Assembly (NCBI RefSeq): GCF_018362975.1
Contig: NZ_CP074371.1
Coordinates: 7,254,001-7,318,000, forward strand
Direction of reading: 5' to 3'
DNA length: 64,000 nt
From: Nocardia tengchongensis
GTDB lineage: Bacteria; Actinomycetota; Actinomycetes; Mycobacteriales; Mycobacteriaceae
The notes under the pieces: generated by a model
Database searches by the model: none
Told to the model about the DNA's origin: nothing
Seen by the model: the letters and a program-made list of their open reading frames with translations, nothing else
Part shown: positions 7,882 through 16,294 of the stretch, one piece after another
Layout of the letters: each line of letters begins with the position of its first letter
Numbering within the stretch: the first letter of the stretch is position 1
Made by a program: the position numbers and the translations under genes

Positions 7882-8730
7882 TCACCGGGCATCCAGGCTG
7901 TTGGCCGCGCCCTGCAGGCGCTCCAGGTAGCGGGTGTTGATGGTCTCCAGACCGAGCAGCGCGACGAAGTCGGCCACCGCGAAGTCCGGGTCGTGGGCGG
8001 GCTCGCCGCAGATCTCGGCGCCCAGGCGTAGGTAGCCGCTCAGCAGCGGCGGTAGCTTGGGCCGGGCCGGGGCCACCAGGTCGTCGAGGCCGCGACCGTC
8101 CACCACGACCGGGTTGTACGGGCGCACATGGCGTTCCGCGTCCAGCGCGTGCTTGCGCAGCAGCAGATCGCGCACGCCGCGCACGTTCACGCCGGGCTCG
8201 TCCTCCGGGGTCATCCGCATCGGCACCGACACGCAGCCCATCACCCAGTCGTAGCCGGTGAGCTGGATGTAGTGCAGAATGCCGGCCCACATCAGGGTCA
8301 GCACCGAGCCGTTGCGGTGGTCGGGGACCACGCAGGCACGGCCCATCTCGACGATCCGGTGACCGACGGGATCCAGTGCGGTCAAATCGAATTCGGTGGC
8401 GGTGTAGTAGCCGCCGGCGGCGGTCACCTTGTCCGCGGGCAGCATGCGGTAGCAGCCGACGAACTGATCCGTCAGCTCGTCGCGCACCAGCAGGTGGTCG
8501 CAGAAGTCGTCGAAACGGTCGGCGTCCAGGCCGGTTCCGTTGTCGGGGATGGTGAATCCCGGCTCATTGGCGAACACCTGGTAGCGCAGGCGCTGCGCGG
8601 CCTCACGATGCTCGGCATCGGAGGAGACGACCAGGGAGTACTGGGACCGCCCGGTGGTCCGGGGCGGTTCCGGGGCGGGCTTCGACGCGGTTGCCAGCAG
8701 GCTGGAATTCGACGCTGCCATCGTGGTCAT
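7882..8730 (-). CDS. GNAT N-acyltransferase, OlsB-like
   Basis: A GNAT-fold protein of about 282 residues in the ornithine-acyl-ACP N-acyltransferase/hemolysin-like group: LRYQVFANEPGF near the start, VGCYRMLP, EMGRACVVPDHRNGSVLTLMW and YDWVMGCVSV are characteristic. It is expected to form the 3-hydroxyacyl amide of ornithine or a similar amine. The ATG at 8730 is preferred; TTG at 8742 and ATG at 8721 are in frame. It is followed by the PlsC-type partner, which supports aminolipid synthesis for the envelope. Substrate specificity is not shown by the sequence. Confidence 0.75.
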   Translation of the reverse strand: MTTMAASNSSLLATASKPAPEPPRTTGRSQYSLVVSSDAEHREAAQRLRYQVFANEPGFTIPDNGTGLDADRFDDFCDHLLVRDELTDQFVGCYRMLPADKVTAAGGYYTATEFDLTALDPVGHRIVEMGRACVVPDHRNGSVLTLMWAGILHYIQLTGYDWVMGCVSVPMRMTPEDEPGVNVRGVRDLLLRKHALDAERHVRPYNPVVVDGRGLDDLVAPARPKLPPLLSGYLRLGAEICGEPAHDPDFAVADFVALLGLETINTRYLERLQGAANSLDAR

Positions 8731-8900
8731 AGCCTTGATCAAGCCAGCCGCAGACTGCGCCGGAGCGACAGCCGGATTACCTGTCGATGCCAGTCCGGTG
8801 AACGCGACACAGACCGCACCGGGAGTTCATCCGACCGCCCTTGAACGTTCTCTACCAGGACAAACGCTCGTATCCCTGATGGGTACCGGCGAGTAGGAAA

Positions 8901-8946
8901 GCCGTTGCGGCGGCCCGCGAGCGGGCGGCGAGCGCTCGGCAACGCG
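8901..8946 (-). terminator. GC-rich hairpin after the QueA-like gene
   Basis: Arms CCGTTGC and GCAACGCGG enclose an inner GCCCGC-GA-GCGGGC hairpin, starting about 70 bases beyond the stop of the QueA-like gene on the minus strand. No T-run is present. Confidence 0.3.
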
Positions 8947-9016
8947 GAAGATGCCAGCCTACGCCCGGGCCGCCGAGCCTTGCATCCCGGGGGTCCAGTT
9001 CCGGAACGAAGGCGAG

Positions 9017-10144
9017 TCAGTTCCGGAACAGCAGCGCGGCATCCCCGAATTCGTGCCAGAGATAACCGGACTCCAGCGCCACCCGATAGGTCTCCCCCAC
9101 CACCTCCGCACCCACCACCGATTCCAGCAGATGCAGATGCGAGGCCCCCGGCGCATGCCACCCGGTGATCAACCCGTCCACCACCCGCGCCGGACGATCA
9201 GCGCTGAGCACCAATTCCGTCCAGCCGGCCATCGGTCGCACCAGACCATCCGCGCCGGCGGCGGTTTCGAGCGCCCGCGTCACCGTGGTTCCCACCGCCA
9301 CCACCCGGCCGCCCGCCGCGTGCGTGGCATTGACGAGCCTGGCCGTCATCTCCGGCACCGCGAACCGTTCCGGGCTGGGCGGCTCCCCGGTCTCCGGCGA
9401 CGACACACCCGTGTGCAAGGTGATCGGCGCGAACCCGACCCCGCCCGCCACCAACTCGGTGACCAGCGATTCGGTGAACGGCCTTCCCGCACTGGCCATT
9501 TCGGCGCTGCCCGGCTCGATGCCGAAGACCGTTCGATAGTAGGAAGCCGACCAGCGCTCGGCCACATACGAATAGGTGATCGGCCGCCCGTGCCGCGTGA
9601 GCAGCCGCCGCACGTCGGCGGCGATGCCTTTCGGAGCACCGCCGATCGATGCGCGGACGATGACATCGGCGATCCACAGGCGGCCCGCACCGGACAGCCA
9701 CGGTGCGCGCAGGACGGCGACGTGACCGTCCGGAAGAGGCAAGTACGCACCGGGTTTCAGTGCAGACCCGCCCCAGGGGATACCTCGGGGATCCCGCACC
9801 TCCACCACCCAGCCGCTGTCGTCCAGCCACGTGGAGAAGTGCAGCACCGCGGGCTCACCGCCGTACTCGGTGTCCACGGCCGCGGTGATCATGGCGGAGT
9901 TGTTCACCACGACAAGATCTCCGGGGCGCAGGAACGACGGCAGTTCCCGGAATCGCGCGTGGGTGAGCGCGGGACCGTCGGCCACCATCAGCCGCACGGC
10001 GTCGCGGGTCAGGCCGCGCGCCTCGGGCGGGGCGGTGGCCGACAGCTCGTCGGGCAGGGCGAATTCGATCGCGGCCGACCCGAGTGCCACACCGGAGCCG
10101 GAATCGGCGCTCGGCCCGCACTCCGCACGCGTGTCGATCGTCAT
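9017..10144 (-). CDS. QueA-like S-adenosylmethionine:tRNA ribosyltransferase-isomerase
   Basis: A 375-residue cytoplasmic protein of the QueA family, which transfers the ribosyl part of SAM to tRNA 7-deazaguanine to form epoxyqueuosine. Recognisable segments are IEFALPDELSA, RPGDLVVVNNS, a central SYVAERW region, and a C-terminal VDGLITGWHAPGASHLHLL, corresponding to the family's VVDALLTNFH-type motif. No other queuosine genes are nearby, so the tRNA role is family-based; actinobacterial members diverge from QueA. The ATG overlaps the stop of the upstream SDR gene by four bases. Confidence 0.7.
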   Translation of the reverse strand: MTIDTRAECGPSADSGSGVALGSAAIEFALPDELSATAPPEARGLTRDAVRLMVADGPALTHARFRELPSFLRPGDLVVVNNSAMITAAVDTEYGGEPAVLHFSTWLDDSGWVVEVRDPRGIPWGGSALKPGAYLPLPDGHVAVLRAPWLSGAGRLWIADVIVRASIGGAPKGIAADVRRLLTRHGRPITYSYVAERWSASYYRTVFGIEPGSAEMASAGRPFTESLVTELVAGGVGFAPITLHTGVSSPETGEPPSPERFAVPEMTARLVNATHAAGGRVVAVGTTVTRALETAAGADGLVRPMAGWTELVLSADRPARVVDGLITGWHAPGASHLHLLESVVGAEVVGETYRVALESGYLWHEFGDAALLFRN

Positions 10145-10830
10145 GGCGCGACCCGCATCTCCGACGCGAGGTAGCGGCCACTCGGCGGGCGCGTGTCGAG
10201 CAGCTGCAGCAGCGCGGGGACGACGGATTCCGGTTCGGGGCGGTCGGAGATGTCTTTGCCGGGGAAGGCGGCCTGGTGCATCTCGGTGCGCATGTCGCCG
10301 GGGTCGAAGCTGTAGATCCGCAGCGTGGGGTTCTCGGCGGCGAGGACGTTGGTGAGTTGATCCAGCGCCGCCTTGGACGCGCCGTAACCGCCCCAGCCCT
10401 CGTAGCCGCCGACGGCCGCGTCGGAGCTGATATCCACCACGGTGCCGCCCGCGATGCGCAGGGCGGGCAGGGCGAGTTGCAGAATCGCCAGGGGCGCAAT
10501 CACATTCGTGGCCAGGACGGTGGCGAGCTCGTCGAGGGGGTACCGGTCCAGTCTCGGCAGCGGGCTGGGGCCCAGCGCGCTGGCGTTGTTGAGGACCAGT
10601 TCCAGTCGCCGCGATCCGATGGCGTGCGCGATGCGTTCCCGGACCGCCGGATCGGCGACATCCCCCGCGATGGCGTGCGCGCCGGTCGCGGCGCGCACTC
10701 GCTCGAGCCGATCCGCGCCGCGCGCGACGATGATCAGCTCCCAATCCCGCTCGGCGAGCGCGAGCGCGACCGCCCGGCCGAAGCCCGCCGACGCCCCGGT
10801 GACCAGGGCCCTTCTCTTGTTCTCAGGCAT
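10141..10830 (-). CDS. Short-chain dehydrogenase/reductase
   Basis: A 229-residue classical SDR. The nucleotide motif TGASAGFG lies at 11-18, NNAS at 81-84, the catalytic serines near 135 and the YxxxK pair at Tyr149 and Lys153. It is short but contains the full Rossmann core. Asp and Arg residues after strand 2 do not settle NADH versus NADPH. The substrate is unknown. It is translationally coupled to the QueA-like gene; the pairing may be only transcriptional. Confidence 0.85.
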   Translation of the reverse strand: MPENKRRALVTGASAGFGRAVALALAERDWELIIVARGADRLERVRAATGAHAIAGDVADPAVRERIAHAIGSRRLELVLNNASALGPSPLPRLDRYPLDELATVLATNVIAPLAILQLALPALRIAGGTVVDISSDAAVGGYEGWGGYGASKAALDQLTNVLAAENPTLRIYSFDPGDMRTEMHQAAFPGKDISDRPEPESVVPALLQLLDTRPPSGRYLASEMRVAP

Positions 10831-10912
10831 ACTGCCATCCTGAAACCTGAAGCCCTGTTCAGGTCAATGACTTTTCACCCACGGCGAAGAAGAGGCGCGG
10901 GCCGAGGGCACG

Positions 10913-10950
10913 GCGAATCGCTCCGACCCGATCGGGCCGGAGCGATTCGC
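10913..10950 (-). terminator. Strong terminator after ABC permease
   Basis: A 13-bp stem, GCGAATCGCTCCG against its complement, then an A-C mismatch, three G-C pairs and a GATC loop, 22 bases beyond the permease stop. Confidence 0.65.
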
Positions 10951-10972
10951 GGTGCGCTCGACGCCGCGCGGG

Positions 10973-11734
10973 TCAGGCGTTCTCGCGCGCGAAACTGCGG
11001 GAAGCGACCAGGATCAGCAGCAGCGACACCGCGACGGTGACCGCGGTGCCGAGATACACCTCGTGCGCACCGAAGTCGCCGCGGAACAGCGCCCGCGCCG
11101 CATCCACGGTGTGCGAGAACGGATTCACCTTCGCCAGGTTCTGCAGCCAGGTCGGGCCGACCGTCATCGGCAGCAGGATGCCCGACAGCAGCATGACCGG
11201 CACCGAAACCGAGTTCAGCAGCGAGGCCAGGGTGTCCTCCGAACGCGCCCACAAGCCCAGCGCGTAGGAGGCCGACGCCAGACCCGCGCCCATCACCGCG
11301 ATCAGCGCCAGCGACAGCACCATCCCCAGCGGGTTCGGCCGCAACCCGAACGCCAGCGCGGCCACGCCGACCAGCACCAGCGCCTGTACCACCAGCACCA
11401 CCATGTCCTTGAGCACTCGGCCCAGCAGCAGCGCGCCACGCGAGGCCGGAGTGACCCGCTGGCGTTCGACCACGCCCGCGCGCAGCTCGGCCACAATGCC
11501 GAAGCCGACGAACAGCGCGCCGAACAAGCCGATCTGGATGACCAGGGCCGGGGTCAGGATCTTCCACGGGTCCGCGCCGGGACCCAGCGCCGGTGCGATG
11601 CCCTTCACCAGCGGCCCGAACAACACCAGGTAGATGATCGGCTGCATGAGCCCGATGATCACCCAGACCGGGTTGCGCAGATTGGCTCGCAGCTGGGACC
11701 AGAAGATCAGTCCCGTATCGCGCAGAAATGTCAT
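10973..11734 (-). CDS. ABC-2 type transporter permease, DrrB-like
   Basis: A 253-residue integral membrane protein with about six hydrophobic helices and the ABC-2 permease pattern: an N-terminal amphipathic segment, FGPLVKGIAP loop, RQRVTPASRGALLLGRVL and the C-terminal PMTVGPTWLQNLAKVNPFSHTV region. It forms an exporter with the overlapping ATPase gene. DrrAB-type systems export drugs or lipids; no substrate can be assigned here. Expression probably follows the PadR-type regulator at 12828. Confidence 0.85.
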   Translation of the reverse strand: MTFLRDTGLIFWSQLRANLRNPVWVIIGLMQPIIYLVLFGPLVKGIAPALGPGADPWKILTPALVIQIGLFGALFVGFGIVAELRAGVVERQRVTPASRGALLLGRVLKDMVVLVVQALVLVGVAALAFGLRPNPLGMVLSLALIAVMGAGLASASYALGLWARSEDTLASLLNSVSVPVMLLSGILLPMTVGPTWLQNLAKVNPFSHTVDAARALFRGDFGAHEVYLGTAVTVAVSLLLILVASRSFARENA

Positions 11735-12750
11735 GACCGGTCTCCTTCCCGGAGCGAACGCCCGGTGAGCGTGAGGAATACGTCGTCGAGGCTGGGGCGC
11801 TTGACGGTGAGCGAGCCGGGCGTGATGCCCCGGTCGCCGAGGGCGCGCAGCAGCGGAACCACCGCCGCGTCACCGTGTTCCACGGTCAGGTGCACGAGAC
11901 TCTTTCCGGCATGGCCGTTCTGGCCCTCGGTGCGCAACCGCGAGCGCAGCGCCAGTACGTCACCGGCGATGTCCAGCGCGAGATCAGCGCTGTGGGAATC
12001 GATTTCGAGGCTGATCACGTCGCCGGAGATGCGCCGCTTGAGCTCGTCGGGGGTGCCCTCGGCGACGATGGTGCCGTGATCCATCACCAGGATGCGGTCG
12101 CACAGCGCGTCCGCCTCGTCCAGATAGTGGGTGGTGAGCACGACGGTGGTGCCCTCGTCGCGCAGCCGCCGGATGTGATCCCACAGGTTGGCGCGGCTCT
12201 GCGGATCCAGGCCGGTGGTGGGTTCGTCGAGGTAGATGAGGGTCGGCCGGTGCACGAGTCCGAGCGCGATGTCGACGCGCCGGCGCTGGCCACCGGAGAG
12301 CTGCCCACATTTGCGCCGTTCGAGGCCGTCGAACTCCAGGGCCTTGGCCAGGTCGGCGGCGCTGGCTTTGGCCTCGGCCTTGGACAGCCCGAAGAGCCGG
12401 GCCTGCAGGATCAATTCGTCCTCGACCAGTTCCGTCTCATTGGTCGATCCGCCCTGCGGCACGTATCCGATCCGGGAGCGCACGGTCCGCGCTTGGGTAC
12501 GCAGGTCCGCGCCGACCACGGTGGCCTCGCCCGCGGTGGGGGCGAGCAGGGTCGAGATCATGCGCAGGGTGGTGGTCTTGCCCGCCCCGTTGGGGCCGAG
12601 CAGACCGATGATCTCCCCGTAGCGCACGTCGAAGTCGATACCGGAGACCGCTTGCACGTCACCGGTTTTGGTCGCGAAGGTCCGGGCCAGCCCACGCACC
12701 CGGATCACCGGGTCGGTGGGTTCACCGCGAACGGGTGATGTCGTTTCCAC
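11731..12750 (-). CDS. ABC transporter ATP-binding protein, DrrA-like
   Basis: A 339-residue ATPase with Walker A GPNGAGKT (52-59), signature LSGGQ (151-155), Walker B LIYLDEPT (to about 178) and the H-loop TTHYLDEAD. The C-terminal 110 residues match the DUF4162-type tail of DrrA exporters. It overlaps the permease by ATGA. The GTG at 12750 lies at the predicted transcription start of a promoter whose -35 TTGACT sits inside a palindrome, so the message is probably leaderless and PadR-controlled. Confidence 0.85.
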   Translation of the reverse strand: METTSPVRGEPTDPVIRVRGLARTFATKTGDVQAVSGIDFDVRYGEIIGLLGPNGAGKTTTLRMISTLLAPTAGEATVVGADLRTQARTVRSRIGYVPQGGSTNETELVEDELILQARLFGLSKAEAKASAADLAKALEFDGLERRKCGQLSGGQRRRVDIALGLVHRPTLIYLDEPTTGLDPQSRANLWDHIRRLRDEGTTVVLTTHYLDEADALCDRILVMDHGTIVAEGTPDELKRRISGDVISLEIDSHSADLALDIAGDVLALRSRLRTEGQNGHAGKSLVHLTVEHGDAAVVPLLRALGDRGITPGSLTVKRPSLDDVFLTLTGRSLREGDRS

Positions 12751-12756
12751 GCCTCA

Positions 12757-12796
12757 ACGGTAGAAACGACTATTCAAATAGTCAAGCTTGACTATT
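12757..12796 (-). promoter_or_regulatory. PadR-type operator and leaderless promoter
   Basis: A perfect 20-bp palindrome, AATAGTCAAG-CTTGACTATT, spans 12777-12796. On the minus strand it contains TTGACT (12780-12785), 17 bases before TACCGT (12757-12762), good -35 and -10 elements. Extra half-sites (GACTATTC at 12768, CTTGACTA at 12801) flank it. The -10 ends seven bases before the GTG of the ATPase gene. The padR-like gene lies immediately upstream. Confidence 0.65.
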
Positions 12797-12827
12797 AAAA
12801 CTTGACTACCGCCGTGGCGGCGGCCGA

Positions 12828-13445
12828 TCATCGCACCGGCGGCGGGACCGGAGCCCCTCCCATCGTCCCCGACCAGGCATCCAGCTCACCGCTCTCGATC
12901 CGCCGCAGCGTCCGGCGCGACCACTCCAGATCCGCCCGCACATGCGCCGCCGCCAGATTGATCGCATCCGCCACGTGATGCGGCTCCGCCTCCCGCGGAT
13001 CACCACTGCCCGCCAGAATCCGCTCCTCCTCGCGCTCCAGGAACAGCAGATTCGCCTCGAACTGCAGGATCCGGCTGCGCAGGGCGGCCACCACGTCATC
13101 CTTGGGCGCGTGCGGAAACAGCGACACCGTCGCGAAATACGGATGCTTGAGCTGATCGGCGGCGAACAGCGACTCCCGGAGCAGCTCGCCGAACTCCTTC
13201 TCCCCCTCCGACGTCAGCCGATACGTGCGCCGCTCCGGCCGCGCGCCCTCCTGCCCGACACCCTCCACCGAGATGAGCCCGTCCCGCTCCAAGGTGTTCA
13301 ACGCGCCGTACACCGACCCGGGCTTCACATTGGCCCAGTCATCGGCATGCCAGGACAGCAATTCGCGGCGAACGTCGTAGCCGTGCACGGGTTGCAGCAG
13401 GCGCACCACCGCCAGCACGAGCAATCGGGTTGTAGGAACAGCCAT
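12828..13445 (-). CDS. PadR family transcriptional regulator
   Basis: A 205-residue regulator with the N-terminal PadR winged helix: LLVLAVVRLLQPVHGYDVRR, then VKPGSVYGALNTLERDGLI and RRTYRLTSEGEKEF. The C-terminal half is the helical dimerisation domain of the subfamily-2 type. It lies directly upstream of the DrrAB-like exporter, with the AATAGTC palindrome between them, the usual layout for a ligand-responsive repressor of its own efflux pump. Confidence 0.9.
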   Translation of the reverse strand: MAVPTTRLLVLAVVRLLQPVHGYDVRRELLSWHADDWANVKPGSVYGALNTLERDGLISVEGVGQEGARPERRTYRLTSEGEKEFGELLRESLFAADQLKHPYFATVSLFPHAPKDDVVAALRSRILQFEANLLFLEREEERILAGSGDPREAEPHHVADAINLAAAHVRADLEWSRRTLRRIESGELDAWSGTMGGAPVPPPVR

Positions 13446-13476
13446 ATTCGCAGGTTAACCCTCGCCACCGAACGAA

Positions 13477-13508
13477 CGAGCCGCCCGGTGACAACACCGG
13501 GCGGCTCG
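13477..13508 (-). terminator. Terminator of ndh
   Basis: A perfect 14-bp stem, CGAGCCGCCCGGTG with its complement, closed by an ACAA loop, begins 15 bases beyond the NADH dehydrogenase stop. Confidence 0.75.
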
Positions 13509-13523
13509 ATTCGGAAACAGCGG

Positions 13524-14819
13524 TCAGGCCGCTAGTCGATCGCGCTCCGGAGCCGTTGCCGCGGAACCCTTTTCGACCTCGTTGAAACCGGGGCGGCCGC
13601 TGCCGATGAACGCCACCAGCCACGACAGCACCGCGGCGAAGCGGTTACGGAAACCGACCAGGTAGAACAGGTGCACGGCGAGCCAGGTCAGCCACGCGAC
13701 GAAGCCGGTGAACTTGACCTTGTCATTGATCTTGGTGACCGCGTTGAAACGGTTGATCACCGCCATCGAACCCTTGTCCCAGTACTGGAACGGGGTGGCG
13801 GCGGCCTTCTTGCCGCGAATGATGTCGGCGACGTGGCGGCCCTCCTGCATGGCGACCGGCGACTGGCCGGGGTAACCGTTGAGGAAGGTCATGTCACCGA
13901 TCGCGAAGATGTCCGCGTGACCGCCGACGGTGCAGTCCGGATTGATGAGAAGGCGTCCGGCGCGGTCGGTTTCGCAACCGGTCGCCTCCGCCAGCACCTG
14001 GGCGAAGCCGCCCGCCTGCACGCCCGCCGACCAGACCACGGTCTCGGCGGCGATGCCGCGCTCCACGCCGTCCTTGCTCTTGACGGTGACCTTGCCGTCC
14101 TCGATATCGGTCACGAAGGTGTCGACCAGCACCTCGACACCGCTCTGCTCCAGCGACTGCTTCGAATACTCCGACAGCCGGCCACCGAACGGCGGCAGCA
14201 CCACGCCCGCACCCTCGACGAGAGTGACGGTGTCCTCCAGGTGGAAGTACCGTTTCGCGAGTTCCTTCAGCTGACCGGCGACCTCGACGCCGGTCGCGCC
14301 CGCACCCACCACCACGAAGCTGAGCAGCCGGCGGCGGGTCTCCGGGTCGGCGGTCTTGGCCTGCTCGAAGACGCGCTCGATCTGCGCGCGCAGGGCGCGG
14401 GCGTCGTCGATGGTCTTGAGCGAGAACGTCTTGTCCGCGAAATCGTCGCGGCCGAAATAGGACTGGCTGGCGCCGGTCGCCGCGATCAGCTTGCCGTAGC
14501 GGATCTTGCGCGGGCCCTCGGCCGTCTCATAGGTGAGCACCGCGTTCGGGGCGTCGATGGCGGTGACCTTGCCCAAGCGGGTCTCGCCGTTCTTGTGCTT
14601 GCGCAGGATGTGCTGGATGGGCGGCGCGATCTCGTCGGAAGCCAGCACACCCGTCGCTACCTGGTAGAGGAGTGGCTGGAAGAGGTGCTCGGGGGTACCC
14701 GAGATGAGGACGTAACCGACTCCCGACTTGTTCAGCTGCTTGGCGGCGGCGAGACCACCGAAGCCCGATCCGACGATGACGACATCGGCGGTTTCGATAT
14801 CCGCCTCCACGTTGTACAT
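13524..14819 (-). CDS. ndh: Type II NADH:quinone oxidoreductase
   Basis: A 431-residue NDH-2, a peripheral membrane flavoprotein that passes electrons from NADH to menaquinone without pumping protons. The FAD-binding GSGFGG is at 17-22, the NADH-binding GAGATG at 172-177, and the conserved LYQVATG at 51-57. FAIGDMTF near 320 is the second FAD contact. The hydrophobic C-terminal segment WLTWLAVHLFYLVGF probably anchors it. It is transcribed divergently from a LysR-type gene 112 bases away, a possible regulator. Confidence 0.9.
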   Translation of the reverse strand: MYNVEADIETADVVIVGSGFGGLAAAKQLNKSGVGYVLISGTPEHLFQPLLYQVATGVLASDEIAPPIQHILRKHKNGETRLGKVTAIDAPNAVLTYETAEGPRKIRYGKLIAATGASQSYFGRDDFADKTFSLKTIDDARALRAQIERVFEQAKTADPETRRRLLSFVVVGAGATGVEVAGQLKELAKRYFHLEDTVTLVEGAGVVLPPFGGRLSEYSKQSLEQSGVEVLVDTFVTDIEDGKVTVKSKDGVERGIAAETVVWSAGVQAGGFAQVLAEATGCETDRAGRLLINPDCTVGGHADIFAIGDMTFLNGYPGQSPVAMQEGRHVADIIRGKKAAATPFQYWDKGSMAVINRFNAVTKINDKVKFTGFVAWLTWLAVHLFYLVGFRNRFAAVLSWLVAFIGSGRPGFNEVEKGSAATAPERDRLAA

Positions 14820-14931
14820 GACTGCTCCCTTCTCTCATGACTAACCGTGATTCGGAACGCGGTTGTTCCAGCTGTCAGGGCGCATAATCAAGATGACTCT
14901 TATCTACGTTGATCATGAATTGGAGAATGCG

Positions 14932-15792
14932 GTGGAGCTGCGGCAACTGGCCTACTTCGTGGCGGTCTGCGAGGAGCTGAGCTTCAGCCGGGCCGCGAGC
15001 CGCTGCTTCATCTCGCAGTCGGCTATCAGTCACCAGATCGCGCGGCTGGAACGCGACCTCGGCGTGAACCTCTTCGAACGCTCGACCCGATCGGTCGTTC
15101 CGACCGACGCGACCACTCGGCTACTTCCCCTTGCGAAACAAATGCTGAGCCTCGAATCCGCCATTCGCGCAGCTGTACGGGCCTCCGGGCCACGCATTCG
15201 CCTCGCAGCAAATATGAGCTTCGCAACTAGATCACTGTCCGCCATCGCGGGCGCACGCGAGGCGCATCCGGGCGCGGAGATCGAATTCGTCATCAAACCC
15301 TTCCGGCAGCGCATCCAGGCGGTGGCCGACGGCGACTGTGATCTCGCTCTCATCCGCGGCAGCGTGGACCAGCCCGGACTGCACGTCGAGCAGCTCTGGC
15401 TCGAGGATCCGGTCATCGCCACCTCCACCGCCCACCCGCTCGTCATCCGCGGCGGCGACGTCACACTCGCGGAACTCGGCGCCTACCCCCTGCTGCTCCC
15501 CCCGGAGTCCGAGCAGGTCCTGCTCCACAACGTGGTCCGCGCCGCCTTCGCCGACCTCGCCACCGGCCCGGTCTTCGGCCCACCCATCCCACCCGACCAC
15601 ACCGCCACCATGGAACTCATCAACCGCCCCGACGCCTGGACCATCCTCTACGCCGACAGCCAGACCGAGGGCATCGCCACCCTCCGCCTCACCGGCCATC
15701 CCCTCCGCATCCCCGTCTCCGCCGTCACCCGCGCCGAAGGCCGCACCTCCCCCATCGTCACCACCCTGCTGGCCGCCCTGCACAGCTCCTGA
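14932..15792 (+). CDS. LysR family transcriptional regulator
   Basis: A regulator of about 286 residues. The GTG at 14932 gives the family's standard VELRQLAYFVAVCEEL start and has GGAG seven bases upstream; an ATG at 14893 is a less likely start. The helix-turn-helix spans about 16-45 (RAASRCFISQSAISHQIARL). The rest is a LysR effector-binding domain. It is divergent from ndh; the shared 112-bp region contains ATCAA-N17-TTGAT, a weak candidate site. Effector and targets are unknown. Confidence 0.88.
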   Translation: MELRQLAYFVAVCEELSFSRAASRCFISQSAISHQIARLERDLGVNLFERSTRSVVPTDATTRLLPLAKQMLSLESAIRAAVRASGPRIRLAANMSFATRSLSAIAGAREAHPGAEIEFVIKPFRQRIQAVADGDCDLALIRGSVDQPGLHVEQLWLEDPVIATSTAHPLVIRGGDVTLAELGAYPLLLPPESEQVLLHNVVRAAFADLATGPVFGPPIPPDHTATMELINRPDAWTILYADSQTEGIATLRLTGHPLRIPVSAVTRAEGRTSPIVTTLLAALHSS

Positions 15793-15802
15793 ACCGCAAC
15801 CC

Positions 15803-16294
15803 CTAACCAGGATGAGCGGCCGCGTAATCCGCGAGACCGGCCGCGAACGCTTCGAACATCGGGGTCAGCATCGACGCGGCGAATCGGGACTCGACCGGCG
15901 CGAGCACGGGGGCCGGATCGAGATGGACCTGCCAGGTCAGGGTGCAGTGCCGTACATCGATCGGGGTGAACGAGATGTCCTCGATCATTCTGCGGGCCAG
16001 CGGAATCGACATGGCGTCCGCGCCGAAGGTGAAGCGCGCGGCCGGTTCCCACGCCAGGAATCGCTCCCGCACGGTGATCCAACGCAGGTGGATATCGCGG
16101 ATCGCGCCCGCGGCACGGGCATTCGAGTACCAGGTGGTGGCGCGGTAGCCGTTCGCCCACCCGGTCTGACCCTCGCCGGTGGCGAGGATCTCGAAGGTAC
16201 GCGCGGCCGAGGCCGCGACCGTGCGATCGCTGCGCAGGTGCAGGCGCATGGAATCGATGTCGCCCAGACCACTCGGGCGCAGCGCGAACATCAT
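15803..16294 (-). CDS. SRPBCC (polyketide cyclase/START-like) family protein
   Basis: A 163-residue protein with the SRPBCC pattern: an N-terminal strand DRTVAASAARTFEIL, a central RWITVRERFLAWEPAARFTF and a terminal helix MFEAFAAGLADYAA. Such proteins form a hydrophobic ligand pocket and act in lipid binding or as aromatase/cyclases. Its ATG overlaps the stop of the SDR gene, so they are one operon, probably controlled by the divergent TetR gene. The ligand is unknown. Confidence 0.75.
   Translation of the reverse strand: MMFALRPSGLGDIDSMRLHLRSDRTVAASAARTFEILATGEGQTGWANGYRATTWYSNARAAGAIRDIHLRWITVRERFLAWEPAARFTFGADAMSIPLARRMIEDISFTPIDVRHCTLTWQVHLDPAPVLAPVESRFAASMLTPMFEAFAAGLADYAAAHPG

Noticed and set aside
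14887..14913. ATCAA-N17-TTGAT as the LysR binding site
   Set aside because: The half-sites are short and the T-N11-A signature is not clearly present; kept only as a remark in the LysR entry.
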